This document shows, one piece after another, positions 1 through 10,394 of a DNA stretch of 64,000 nucleotides (positions within the stretch are counted from its first letter, which is position 1; the number at the start of each line of letters is the position of its first letter). Both the position numbers and the translations under genes were made by a program. Source of the stretch: Neoechinorhynchus agilis (lineage: Eukaryota > Acanthocephala); contig CM121342.1 of the NCBI GenBank assembly GCA_051530055.1, forward strand, positions 3,782,001 to 3,846,000. The letters are read 5' to 3'. A model generated the notes under the pieces. That model was not told the origin of the DNA. It searched no databases and was given only the letters and a program-made list of their open reading frames with translations.

Positions 1-254
1 CATTTTCTTCAAAGAACTTTCTTGCTGTTTCCAAATCACTATGGAATCCGTTTTCTCGGAAATAAATTGGCGGACGCTTAAGCGTCCTTAAAGTCTAAAA
101 GATAAATAGGCCGCGTGGATCTTTCTAAAACGACGAAATGTTTCCAGGCGAACTTAATTATATCGGCCGATGGGCCAACAAAAATAGTTTGGCCGAGATT
201 CATAACTATGGAGATTATTCGGAAATTCCAACGGCTAATTTGTTGATTCAGGGA
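1..254. other. no gene seen; 16-bp palindrome
   Basis: I see no convincing gene here. The short open frames have no recognisable composition or family. A perfect 16-bp palindrome, GGACGCTTAAGCGTCC, lies at 72-87. Confidence 0.4.
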
Positions 255-480
255 TCTCATCCATCGAAGGAGAGAGATGAAGAAGCGACATCGACGTTTC
301 AGAATAAGAAGTTTTCGTGTAGCGAAGGAAAGAGACGTTAAAAGGAAGGAACCCGTTTTCTGGGTACAAAGCTTTCTCGAAATTTTTCTCCGAAAATTGT
401 AAGTATCGACGAACGGTCGAAGCCCAATGACGGTCGATGCTACTTTTTAGTTGCTCAGAGGGCGTTTAAAAATGAAAGAT
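255..480 (+). repeat. dispersed repeat R-a, copy 1
   Basis: This stretch is repeated in inverted orientation at about 37345-37590. Shared landmarks are the segment around ACGAACGGTCGAAGCCCAAT and the segment around AAGGAAGGAACCCGTTTTCT, in the same order and spacing once one copy is reversed. The copies differ by scattered substitutions and small indels, so this is an old interspersed repeat. No coding frame is shared. The family is unknown. Confidence 0.6.
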
Positions 481-970
481 AAAAAATTTTGATTCTTTTA
501 CCCAGAAAATAAGATCCTAAGGATTTTGGTGGAAAATGCGCCTTGGTCATAGGATTTAAAATGTTTTCGGGAGCATTTTGACAATGTTTTAACAAAGGTC
601 TCAAAAAAGTTTGATAATTTAGTAGAAAACAATCCGAACGAAGAAAACGATGCTGGTAAAAATCGATCAGGAATTATGATACTTCAAGGGCCACACATAG
701 ATAATAACTGCGATGACGAACGCAAAAAACTTACAAGCAATTGACTTTTGCGAGGCTAACGGAAAGGCCGAAAATTTTCAATATAAATCTATTTTCTGAA
801 TCAAACATCGCTAATTGAAACTATAATGAATTACGGCAAGGATGCTGGGTGATCGCTTTAAAATGCATTGTGCATAATTTAGTTTCCTTGACTTTTGATA
901 ACGAATACAATGGTTTATTGGGAACAACAATTAGAGGTAAGCCAACTAAAAAGCAAAAATTATTACAAAA
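481..970. other. no gene seen; contains dispersed repeat R-b
   Basis: No coding region is supported. About 590-715 is repeated in inverted orientation at about 45838-45962; landmarks are ACAATCCGAACGAAGAAAAC and the following AAAATCGATCAGGAATTATG, each present in reverse complement there with few changes. This is a second old interspersed repeat of unknown family. Confidence 0.5.
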
Positions 971-1789
971 TCAAAGGTTCCATCGAGGCTCTTGGCCAGT
1001 TACAAGTCTGCCAAACTCTAAAACATCGATTTTATCGTCGCAGTCGCCATCTACTGATTCAATCATAAGGCCAATTTTCCGTCTTCCAAGCCGATCTCCT
1101 TCGCAGTTTGTTGCCGCGCATAGTTCATTAATCCCAATTTTCCCACTCTTGTCCACGTCCAACTGATCAAAGGCATTTTGAATCTTCATTCCAACAGTCG
1201 GCTTTCGTCTTAATACAAAATCCAGAAAGTCCTTTGAGTTCATTTCTTCGCATCCTGATAGAAGGAATACAGAGATATCAATCAAGGAATGCAACCATTG
1301 TCCCTTCGTACTTTCAACAAAATCTTTAAGTTCACCAATCGAAATTTTGCCATCTCGATTGACATCGATTTCATCAAATATTTTCTCTATGTACCTATGA
1401 GTTTTCTTATTTTGCTCTATTTGACAATCCATCAGGTAATTCTCGAAAGGATCAGAACTCGTTCTCGGTGTGTCCTCGGTCATTTGAAGCAATTTCAACG
1501 TTCGACTTGGCTGTTTCATTGGACTAAATGAATATCTAGCCGATATTCTATCCCAAGCCGATGGAAACGTTGATGACTCGCTGCATGTCTCTGACTGGCG
1601 CACTTCAAATGGATTCATAGATCTCTTTAAATGTTTAAAATCCGCTTCAATTTGCTGGACTATTTCGTCTCGCTCTCCTTCAAAATTGTTGTTCATCGCA
1701 TCATTTTGCCTTGGAGCATTTTGTTTCTCACTTTTTAAGTAACAGTCGACAGCACTCATAAAGTTGTTGAGACGTTTGTGATTATCCAT
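971..1789 (-). CDS. EF-hand calcium-binding protein, 272 aa
   Basis: This single-exon frame runs from an ATG at 1789 to a stop at 971. The N-terminal ~125 residues are polar and unrecognised. Three canonical EF-hand loops follow: DVNRDGKISIGE (residues 142-153), DVDKSGKIGINE (211-222) and DGDCDDKIDVLE (247-258). Each has acidic residues at loop positions 1 and 3 and Glu at 12. A degenerate fourth hand probably sits near 178-192. The spacing is that of a two-lobed calmodulin-like sensor, so it should bind calcium through at least three sites. No signal peptide, membrane segment or kinase domain is seen, and the target is unknown. A 232-bp piece of this gene is duplicated at 3899-4130. Confidence 0.75.
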   Translation of the reverse strand: MDNHKRLNNFMSAVDCYLKSEKQNAPRQNDAMNNNFEGERDEIVQQIEADFKHLKRSMNPFEVRQSETCSESSTFPSAWDRISARYSFSPMKQPSRTLKLLQMTEDTPRTSSDPFENYLMDCQIEQNKKTHRYIEKIFDEIDVNRDGKISIGELKDFVESTKGQWLHSLIDISVFLLSGCEEMNSKDFLDFVLRRKPTVGMKIQNAFDQLDVDKSGKIGINELCAATNCEGDRLGRRKIGLMIESVDGDCDDKIDVLEFGRLVTGQEPRWNL

Positions 1790-2264
1790 TAGTTGATGAT
1801 TAAATCTACCTTTTAGAAATAATTTTTCTTGCTCTAACTGGACTTTTGCAAAGAACTTTGCGGTTGCATGGCGACTCGTCGAATTATGATCCTTCTCGTG
1901 TTCTGTCCTTTATTCCGAGTTATGCCGTTTGGATTTATACATTCTTTATGTTAGTTTAACAATTTCATTTTCGACCAAGTAAAAAGTGAAGAATTAAGTC
2001 TTAAACTACATTCAAACAATTAAAATTGTGGTGAGCATACTCACCCGAGAATGAAATATTCCAAATAAATAAAATATTTATTGCTCGGGGGACCGAAATT
2101 CTAATTTGATTAATCCAAAAGGCTGAGTTTGAATGGATCAATAAAGTATTTATTGTTTGCTGAAATCATCGATCTTTGATCGCCTGAGCTACGGTCGTTT
2201 TGAAGGACGCAAACGAATTGAGAAACGCAAAAGCATTTGAGCGATATACCGTGAACTCGCTATC
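1790..2264. other. intergenic, upstream of EF-hand gene
   Basis: AT-rich sequence with no gene seen. It holds the presumed 5' flank of the EF-hand gene and ends where the duplicated proline-rich module begins. Confidence 0.35.
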
Positions 2265-3745
2265 ACATAAAAAATTGATTAAACTTTAAGAAAAGAATTT
2301 GTGATTGAGTAGCATTGAAACAAAATATCAAAATTTTCTTCATTCGAATATTTTGAATATCGAGACTAACAGAGGTCGGTTAGAGAAAACGGTCATCAGT
2401 GTTCAAATTGAACTCTCATCATTTTCACCCAAAACTAATAAACTAAAAACAATGAAAAACCATAAAGACGGAGAGGCATTTCCAGTTGGTGCTTAAAACG
2501 AAACAATGGCTTTATTGAACGAAATATCGCCAAAAAGGGATTTTATTCTAAACACGAACAACATAATCGTCTGGGACACTTGGAAAGTTTGAACAATTTA
2601 ATGACTGGACTCGTTCATTATCGTTCCGAATTTCCTGGAATAACAGAAGTTATACTATAGACTCCTTTAGTTTGATTTACCTTAGAATCCTTAAAGCAAA
2701 TTCTTCGTAGTGCCGTCTGAATGGTATTGTGATCCAGAAGGGATGAATGAAATTGACTTTTGTAGGCCACTGGATCAGTGATGCTCACTCCGAGATCCCG
2801 AATTTCTTGGCGGCACTGCGGCGTCCCATCGTAAATAATAAGAATATTCCGCCGCGAGGTCGATGGAGGACACGGTGCCTTTTGATAGATGATTATTCGT
2901 TTCGAAGATTTGGGATAGGGCATCCATCGTTCAATGTAGATATCTCGTGGCTTCGGTGGCAATGGAGGAAGCCTTTCAACGATAATCCTTCTTTTTGGTT
3001 GTGGAGAAGAAGGCAAGTGGCGGTAAATGATTTGAGGAGCATTTGTCCGGGAAGGAGCTTGAGGAGGACATTCGCGTAAGACGAGTGGTGGAGGTGTTGG
3101 TGGTGGTTTTGGTTGTTGCCGGATGTAGATTGGGGGCGGTGTAGGTCGACGAGGAAGCCTTTTTTCTTGGATGAATATTGGTCCTGCCGGTGGAAGCTTT
3201 GGCGGTTGAAGGTATTTTATATAAACGGTCTGAGTGACCTGTTGAATATCGCCGGTATGCGCTTTTCGGACAATCAAAGGATCGAGATCGTTCAACATCG
3301 CACAGGATTGTGACTCCGTTGATGAACTTTCGTCGGTACTAATCGTCGCTTTTAATGAATCATTATTACAACTTTTAGGTGATTGAATATTCTGATTTTC
3401 AGAATAGGATCATTTTTGACCAGCGAAATCTGCTTCGTTCAACTTCGTTTCGTGTAGAATTGTTTCGTTGTATTGATTTATTGGCTCTCTCATTCGGAGA
3501 CTCATTTTTTGTTTCTCAAATCTTTATGTTCGACTTCTCTTAACGGACTGAAATATACAGCAAACTCTTTTCAGTTTTATGAACATTTAATTGTTCAACG
3601 CTACATAAAGAAAGCGTCAAAGGTAAATATTTGATACGCAAATAGAAAATGTTGACAAATGCATAGTTTGTATCGATTTAATGAGCGTAAAAAATCTTTG
3701 ATTCACGAGATCACCCTTTTCGGCTCTTGTAAAGTTTAACGAAGG
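2265..3745 (-). repeat. duplicated module around proline-rich gene (copy A)
   Basis: About 1.5 kb is shared, in inverted orientation, with about 26448-27925, covering the upstream region, the whole gene and about 350 bp of 3' flank. A shorter piece, 5' half plus upstream region, is also present at about 15636-16590. The copies look nearly identical by eye, including noncoding flanks, so duplication is recent and DNA-based rather than by retrotransposition. The inverted pair A/C brackets about 23 kb holding ATRX, COA6 and PIGK. Confidence 0.75.
2618..3505 (-). pseudogene. proline-rich protein gene, copy A, nonsense-mutated
   Basis: This copy matches the intact 295-codon gene at 26679-27566 over its full length. 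Codon 32 (3410-3412) is TGA instead of the glycine codon GGA found in the other two copies, so translation from the original ATG at 3505 would stop after 31 residues. An internal in-frame ATG at 3298 could still give a 226-residue protein with the entire proline-rich repeat region, so loss of function is not certain. Beyond that stop the frame is open to the normal end. Few other differences are seen. Confidence 0.75.
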
Positions 3746-3898
3746 AAGTATATAATGAAATTCTCATTTTGATAAGTATTTTGTGATCGGTATGGTCCAT
3801 TGGACGTTGTTAATGATTTCCGGACGAAAATATACATGGCTAATTCTAGATAAAATTTCTTTTATTGATAACGGAACATGGAAATCAATGCAGAATTC

Positions 3899-4130
3899 AT
3901 GGTCTGCAAAACTCCAAAACATCGATTTTATCCTCGCAGTCGTCATCTACTGATTCAGTCATAAGGTCAATTTTTCGTCTTCCAAGCCGATCTTCGCAGT
4001 TTGTTGCCGCGCATAGTTCATTAATCCCAATTTTCCCACTCTTGTCCACGTCCAACTGATCAACGGCATTTTGAATCTTCATTCCAACAGTCGGCTTTCG
4101 TCTTAATACAAAATCCAGAAAGTCCTTTGA
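3899..4130 (-). pseudogene. truncated duplicate of the EF-hand gene
   Basis: The stretch matches 1009-1241 of the EF-hand gene with a few substitutions and a 3-bp deletion. It covers about residues 185-260, so only the last two EF-hand loops survive. No promoter, N-terminus or proper 3' end is present. The left side joins unrelated DNA, and the right side joins the first 280-bp satellite array directly at about 4131. It is a gene fragment without coding capacity of its own. Confidence 0.8.
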
Positions 4131-6183
4131 GATGAGGCGCTATCTTTTACTTAGGCATTTGCATGTATGTTGCATACTTATGGTTGTCCTTTTCTCATAA
4201 TGACATCAAATCATAAAATTTGTTATTGTTTTATAGATGCAACTGGGCACACTTTTTGATCATTTTATCTAAGCCGTAATTGTTTATTTATTTTTGTTGA
4301 ACAAGCGTAAATGTATCCATGCGTTGTTGTTTTTATGCAATGCGGTATGCTACGTATATATCTTTCGCATTTAGAACATTATACACTCCGGTTGTTTTTA
4401 TTATGCTTATACACGGCGCTATCTTTGACTTCTTAGGCGTTTGCATGTATGTTGCAATCTTATGGTTGTCCTTTTCTCATAATGACATCAAATCTTCAAT
4501 TCTGTTGTTATTATATAAATTTAAGGGGACACGCTGTTTGATCATTTTATCTAAGCGGTAATTGTTTATTTATTTTTATTATATAAATGTAAGGGACCGC
4601 TTTTTATCTAAGCGGTAATTGTTTATTTATTTTGTTGCACAAGCGTAAATGTATCCATGCGTTGTTGTTTTTATGCAATGCGGTATGCTACGTATATATC
4701 TTTCGCATTTAGAACATTATACACTCCGGTTGTTTTTATTATGCTTATACGCGGCGCTATCTTTGATTTCTTAGGCGTTTGCATGTATGTTGCAATCTTA
4801 TGGTTGTCCTTTTCTCATAATGACATCAAATCTTCAATTCTGTTTTATTATATAAATGTAAGGGGACACGCTGTTTGATCATTTTATCTAAGCGGTAATT
4901 GTTTATTTATTTATTGCACAAGCGTAAATGTATCCATGCGTTGTTGTGTTTATGCAATGCGGTATGCTACGTATATATCTTTCGCATTTAGAACATTATA
5001 CACTCCGGTTGTTTTTATTATGCTTATACACGGCGCTATCTTTGACTTCTTAGGCGTTTGCATGTATGTTGCAATCTTATGGTTGTCCTTTTCTCATAAT
5101 GACATCAAATCTTCAATTCTGTTATTATTATATAAATGTAAGGGGACACGCTGTTTGATCATTTTATCTAAGCGGTAATTGTTTATTTATTTTGTTGCAC
5201 AAGCGTAAATGTATCCATGCGTTGTTGTTTTATGCAATGCGGTATGCTACGTATATATCTTTCGCATTTAGAACATTATACACTCCGGTTGTTTTTATTA
5301 TGCTTATACGCGGCGCTATCTTTGACTTCTTAGGCGTTTGCATGTATGTTGCAATCTTATGGTTGTCCTTTTCTCATAATGACATCAAATCTTCAATTCT
5401 GTTATTATTATATAAATGTAAGGGGACACGCTGTTTGATCATTTTATCTAAGCGGTAATTGTTTATTTATTTACATGCACAAACATAAAAATATCCATGC
5501 GTTGTTGTGTTTATGCAATGCGGTATGCTACGTATATATCTTTCGCATTTAGAACATTATACACTCCGGTTGTTTTTATTATGCTTATACACGGCGCTAT
5601 CTTTGACTTCTTAGGCGTTTGCATGTATGTTGCAATCTTATGGTTGTCCTTTTCTCATAATGACATCAAATCTTCAATTCTGTTATTATTATATAAATGT
5701 AAGGGGACACGCTGTTTGATCATTTTATCTAACGGTAATTGTTTATTTATTTACATGCATACACATAAAAATATCCATGCGTTGTTGTTTTTATGCAATG
5801 CGGTATGCTACGTATATATCTTTCGCATTTAGAACATTATACACTCCGGTTGTTTTTATTATGCTTATACACGGCGCTATCTTTGACTTCTTAGGCGTTT
5901 GCATGTATGTTGCAATCTTATGGTTGTCCTTTTCTCATAATGACATCAAATCTTCAATTCTGTTATTATTATATAAATGTAAGGGGACACGCTGTTTGAT
6001 CATTTTATCTAAGCGGTAATTGTTTATTTATTTACATGCATACACATAAAAATATCCATGCGTTGTTGTGTTTATGCAATGCGGTATGCTACGTATATAT
6101 CTTTCGCATTTAGAACATTATACACTCCGGTTGTTTTTATTATGCTTATACACGGCGCTATCTTTGACTTCTTAGGCATTTGC
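4131..6183. repeat. 280-bp satellite, array 1 (about 7.3 units)
   Basis: Tandem units of about 280 bp are recognised by landmarks such as CTTTCGCATTTAGAACATTA and GACATCAAATCTTCAATTCT. Inner units are nearly identical, while the first unit is clearly diverged (it has GCATACTT and a different segment after GACATCAAATC). The array begins and ends in the same phase, at a GGCGCTATCTTT...GGCATTTGCAT segment. On the left it touches the EF-hand fragment, and on the right a 3'-truncated LINE. Each unit contains an 80-codon open frame, which I regard as incidental. The same satellite forms array 2 at 13782-15622. Confidence 0.9.
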
Positions 6184-9100
6184 ATAAGCATTCCGTCTTT
6201 TTCGAGTTGATGGTCAGACCAATCATACTCGCCCTCTCGCACAGTCTATTTAGCATGCGTTGAGCTCCTTCGACTGTTGAGGGGATCAATACTATGTCGT
6301 CGGAATATGCCATGTAGGAGGCGCGTATCTCAGGATACCTGCGACTTCTTTTCCTCAACAGAAGAAATCCATCTTCATCATTCGGTAGTGCCCATCTCAT
6401 TACCCAATCAAGTACCAAGATAAAGAGGAAAGGAGCCAATGTGTCGCCCTGCAGAACACCTGAAGTGGTGGAAATGTATTCTGTCAAACCGTCGTCTGTC
6501 TTGACGGCGGACCTTGTGTTTTTATATAATGCCATAACGGATATGACAATGATCGGCGGCACTCCATACTCCTTTAAGATACCGCCAATCATCGTTCGAT
6601 TTACCGAATCGAAAGCTCGACGGAAATCAACAAATACCAGCGTCACATCCGTTTAATGAATTCGTGCCTCCTCGAGGATCCTCCTCAAAGCCAATATGTG
6701 CTCTGTGGTGCCTCGACCCTTTTCTGAAGCCGTTCTGTTCAATTCTTAGAAACGGTTCGAGGATTGGCTGAATTCGGCATCTCAAAATGCTGCTGAAAGG
6801 TTTTGCCGTGTTGGACATCAAGGTTATACATCTGTAGTCCTCCACCTTTGTCGAGCAGCATTTCTTGGGGATCATTGTTAAATGCGCCGTTTACCAGATT
6901 TGAGGTACTGAGCAACCATTCATTATACCATTCATAATCGGTAGCACCTCCGCCATTATCCCATCTGGGCGTGATGCACGTCCCGCACGCATCATTTTCG
7001 CCGCAGCGATCGCTTCCTTTACGGAAATCGGTCCAGTAAAGTATGCCTCAGTGCTTGGGAAGATTGTGCTTTTTGGAAGTGCAGGACTCACTTCCAAAGA
7101 CGATAATGGCGAATTGAGAATTTCTGCAAAATAATTTGCGATTCTCTTTCTTCTGATTTCCGGGGAAGGACCTTCAATCAAAGTAGGCTGTCTTTGGGAT
7201 CTTCCTGTGAGAGTGTTTATCGCTCTCTATGCTAAGGAGGTACGAGCAAAACCTTCCTTATATGCGATCCCGCGAACTGCATCCTCTATCGAAGCCTTTT
7301 GCTTTTCATTATAGAGGTTGGCAAGTTCAAGACTTGCAATGCGAGCCTCAGATCGTTTCCTCTTTTTCTTAGAGTTTTGATCTGCTCAGCCATTGCCATA
7401 AATTCACAGTCCTCCTGCCATATAACCTTTGCAGCTTCTATACGCCTCATTTTGGGAGGGTTTTCTCGGCCGCTTCGGTCTCTGCGTCACAGATTGACTT
7501 GTAACGAAAATCAATATCCGTTTCAGCAGCTGGCTTCGAGCTCAGTTGATTCTCTAGTTCGATATCGAACTCTGTCTTCTTTTCATCATTAGCGAGGGCG
7601 CCATAGAACGGATGTGGAGGATGCTGAGGCGTACGGAACAACGAGTCACTCATGCTCAAGTGACACATCACCAACTTGTGGTCGGCTAACAGCCCATCAA
7701 CTGTGAATGTGTCAGCGTTTTTGACCTGATATTTTCCCTACGTCTCAACAATATATTGTCAAGCTTGGCTAAGCGTCTCTTGGGATTTTTTCCCAGTGGC
7801 ATGTTTGGACGGATTCTTTTGACCCATAAACGTCGCCAAACGCCACGGACGCTTCCGGAATAAAGTGTTAACAGACACGATATCATGCCGCTCCAGCGCC
7901 TCAACCAGGTACTGGCCGTTCCGATTCTAGCCTTTCCACACAGCGATCTTTTGGAATGCCGCAAAATCGCGTTGAAGTCACCGGCTATTAGGAGGGTGTC
8001 TCTGTTCGGTACATCATCTAATGCTCCGGCTAGATTTCCGTAAAATCCTTAAGCCGCCTCTTCATCCGACGAGGAGGTCGGTGAATATACGCCAAAAGCA
8101 TAGAGATTTCTCGACCGAAGCTTTATGCTGACACGAAGGATTCGGTCAGTTATAGTACTGCATAGTGCTGAGTTTCGGAGGCGGGGTGATAAACAAACGC
8201 CTACACCTCCATTTCCTCGACTGACCGCAGATAGGTAACATAATGACCAGCCTCCTCCTGAATCCTCCTGATTTACGTCTGTGTCTGACTGGCCTCTTAT
8301 GCGCAATTCTTATAAAAACACAAAATCGATTCTGGCGTCCCTTGCCAATTTGGCCAGGGTTACCCTACGCCATTGCGCTCGCAGACTCCTACAATTCAAG
8401 GATCCGATTCGTAGTCCTTTTCTATTTGAAATAGCTGGGCCAAAGGGCTCACGACTGTCAGCGCCACCTGAACAGTCTGTACCCACAACGGTGATGAGCT
8501 TCGACTGACGCTTTCGTTGCCTCCGACGACAGTTTCGCTCATTTCGACGCTCAAGTCGTCGGCGAGAGCTACGACGCCCTCGCCTTTTCCCGTTGCACTG
8601 GTGGATTTTGTTGCTCCCGTTCGCTGCCGCATCACCAAGTGGAGCGGCACACCAACCCCGCGTTGACAGGCTACTATCAATTGCTCAATCGTCAAAGATG
8701 TCTTTGAAGTTCAGGATACGTTTTTTAATCGATGTGGTGAGGTTTTCGTCGGGTGTCAAGTCGTCCACACTTAATACCAAACGCGGAAACGCGAAGAGTT
8801 GTATCCATGCCAGGTCGGAGTCACAATCAGTAGCCTGAGATAGTTTCTCCGCATAGGCCGTGGCGACTTGGCAACAAGCACATTTGAGGATCCTCTTGAG
8901 GATCCTCTTGAGGATCCTACTTGGGGGAGCCGATACGAGCTATACGATGGGGGATGTGTAGCACTAGGCAACGGGTCGGGGAATGCGCTTTTCTCAATCT
9001 CGGACTTCACTGAATCAGGAGGATGGTTAGATTCTGGGCTTTGGCAGGAAATCGGGCCGTGAGTTCTGATAAGGCCCCTTCAGTGATTTGGAAAGTCTTT

Positions 9101-9470
9101 CTGCATATCGGGCATGAAGATGAGGCGGGGGCTTGGTCGTTATCCTTCTGGTCGTATTTAATGGCAGGACATTGGGTTTCCGTCAGGAAGTGACGATGAG
9201 GGTGGCGCTCTCACCTCACTAAATATACCATTCGAGATCCTCTGGTCTTCGGTCGCATTCGATCCACTTGCTTTCGAGACCTTTGGGTGGTTGGAATCAA
9301 TTGTCGTCTGGGAGGAAGAGTCTGAGTTTGAGTCGGGTGGATAGATCGTCGTCAACGGTGACGTTGGATTGACGTCATTGCAATCGGTTCGTAAAGGTCG
9401 ACGCCTGTTGATCCGTGACGAGTTGTCGTCACCTGTTTCGGTTTGTGCCTGATCAACATCCATGGCTTCA
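6184..9470 (-). mobile_element. decayed APE-type LINE (non-LTR retrotransposon)
   Basis: Reading the minus strand, a 5' region (about 9463-9020) encodes a Ser/Thr-rich stretch and a CPICRKTF motif, like a short zinc finger. An apurinic-like endonuclease follows (about 8310-7640), with GGVGVCLSPRLRN, then LLIAGDFNAI, and finally DHKLVMCHLS, the usual C-terminal SDH-type motif. Reverse transcriptase spans about 7180-6184, with TLVFVDFRRAFDSVNR, GVLQGDTLAPFLFILVLD and an active-site box YSDDIVL, where Tyr-Ala-Asp-Asp is usual. Several frameshifts and stops break the frames, so it is dead. The 3' end is missing: RT stops at about 6184, exactly at the satellite edge. The clade (RTE-like or relative) is not settled. 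Confidence 0.8.
8885..8921. repeat. three tandem copies of a palindromic 12-mer
   Basis: The element GAGGATCCTCTT is repeated two and a half times. Each unit contains the 10-bp palindrome GAGGATCCTC. Within the LINE 5' region it encodes a repeated Arg-Gly-Ser-Ser string. Confidence 0.7.
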
Positions 9471-9479
9471 GTGAACTTG

Positions 9480-10394
9480 TTTTTGTTGCGTTTCGCAAGT
9501 AATTTGCGATCGTAAATTTTGTATGTAATTTACGAAACCTTAATAATGTCGGAATTATCAGATGTGAAATATCGGCATCAAATTATTCAATTTAAAGCCT
9601 ACGGGTGTTATAACTACTAAAATGACGCATCTTCTGATTCGAAGACAATAACCCAACGCCAAGCAATGTTTATAAACGTTTTGACTGCCAAATTCATAAT
9701 CAATAAATCTCCCAACATGATACGACAACATTTGCAACACGACTTGAAACCGCAATAATCAACATAAATCCGATTGCAAATCGCTCTCGAATGTAGAATT
9801 TTCTTTAATAAATCGTCGTACTATTTACAAAACGATATCTTCAAATCCATAATTACGCATTTTGTGATCAAGGAACGCACCAACATTTTAAGAGTAATAA
9901 CGACCAAATTAGATAAAAATCACAAAAACATTCTTACTTTTTATGGATTGTTAATCAAAATCAATAGCAAACCAAGTTGAGATGCCAGAATCACCCTGCA
10001 TAACTACAGTATATGAATTTCCAATTCCTTACTAACTTGAGACAAATTAACCGAAGTATTTGCGGTTGCGCATATTGTTGCTTTGGATACGCCTCAATTT
10101 TAACGTTTGTTTTTGTTTTAAAGCGTCCTTTCGTGATATACGTTTTTTATGCTTCGTATTTACGGGCTAAGATATGAAGTAACTGGGCAGCGTGATACAA
10201 ATCTATCGCACTCCTGTTAGATACACCCCTCAAACAACGTATCCTTGTAGTTATAAGAAAGCATTTGAAGGGACTTCAATAGCTATAATCGGTCGCAAAC
10301 AGCGAATAGTAAAAGGTGAAACGACATCACAAAAAACAATTATGCCATCATATTTATATTTTAAAATATGATTTATAAAACAAGAAGAACATTT
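9480..10394. other. intergenic, no gene seen
   Basis: AT-rich sequence between the LINE 5' end and the ATRX stop codon. Short open frames have no family features. The right part probably holds the ATRX 3' UTR. Confidence 0.4.

Noticed and set aside
1289-1531. Plus-strand frame inside the EF-hand gene
   Set aside because: Antisense shadow of the EF-hand coding region.
2747-3313. Plus-strand frames over the proline-rich gene
   Set aside because: They are antisense shadows of a proline-rich sequence and appear as mirror images in all three copies.
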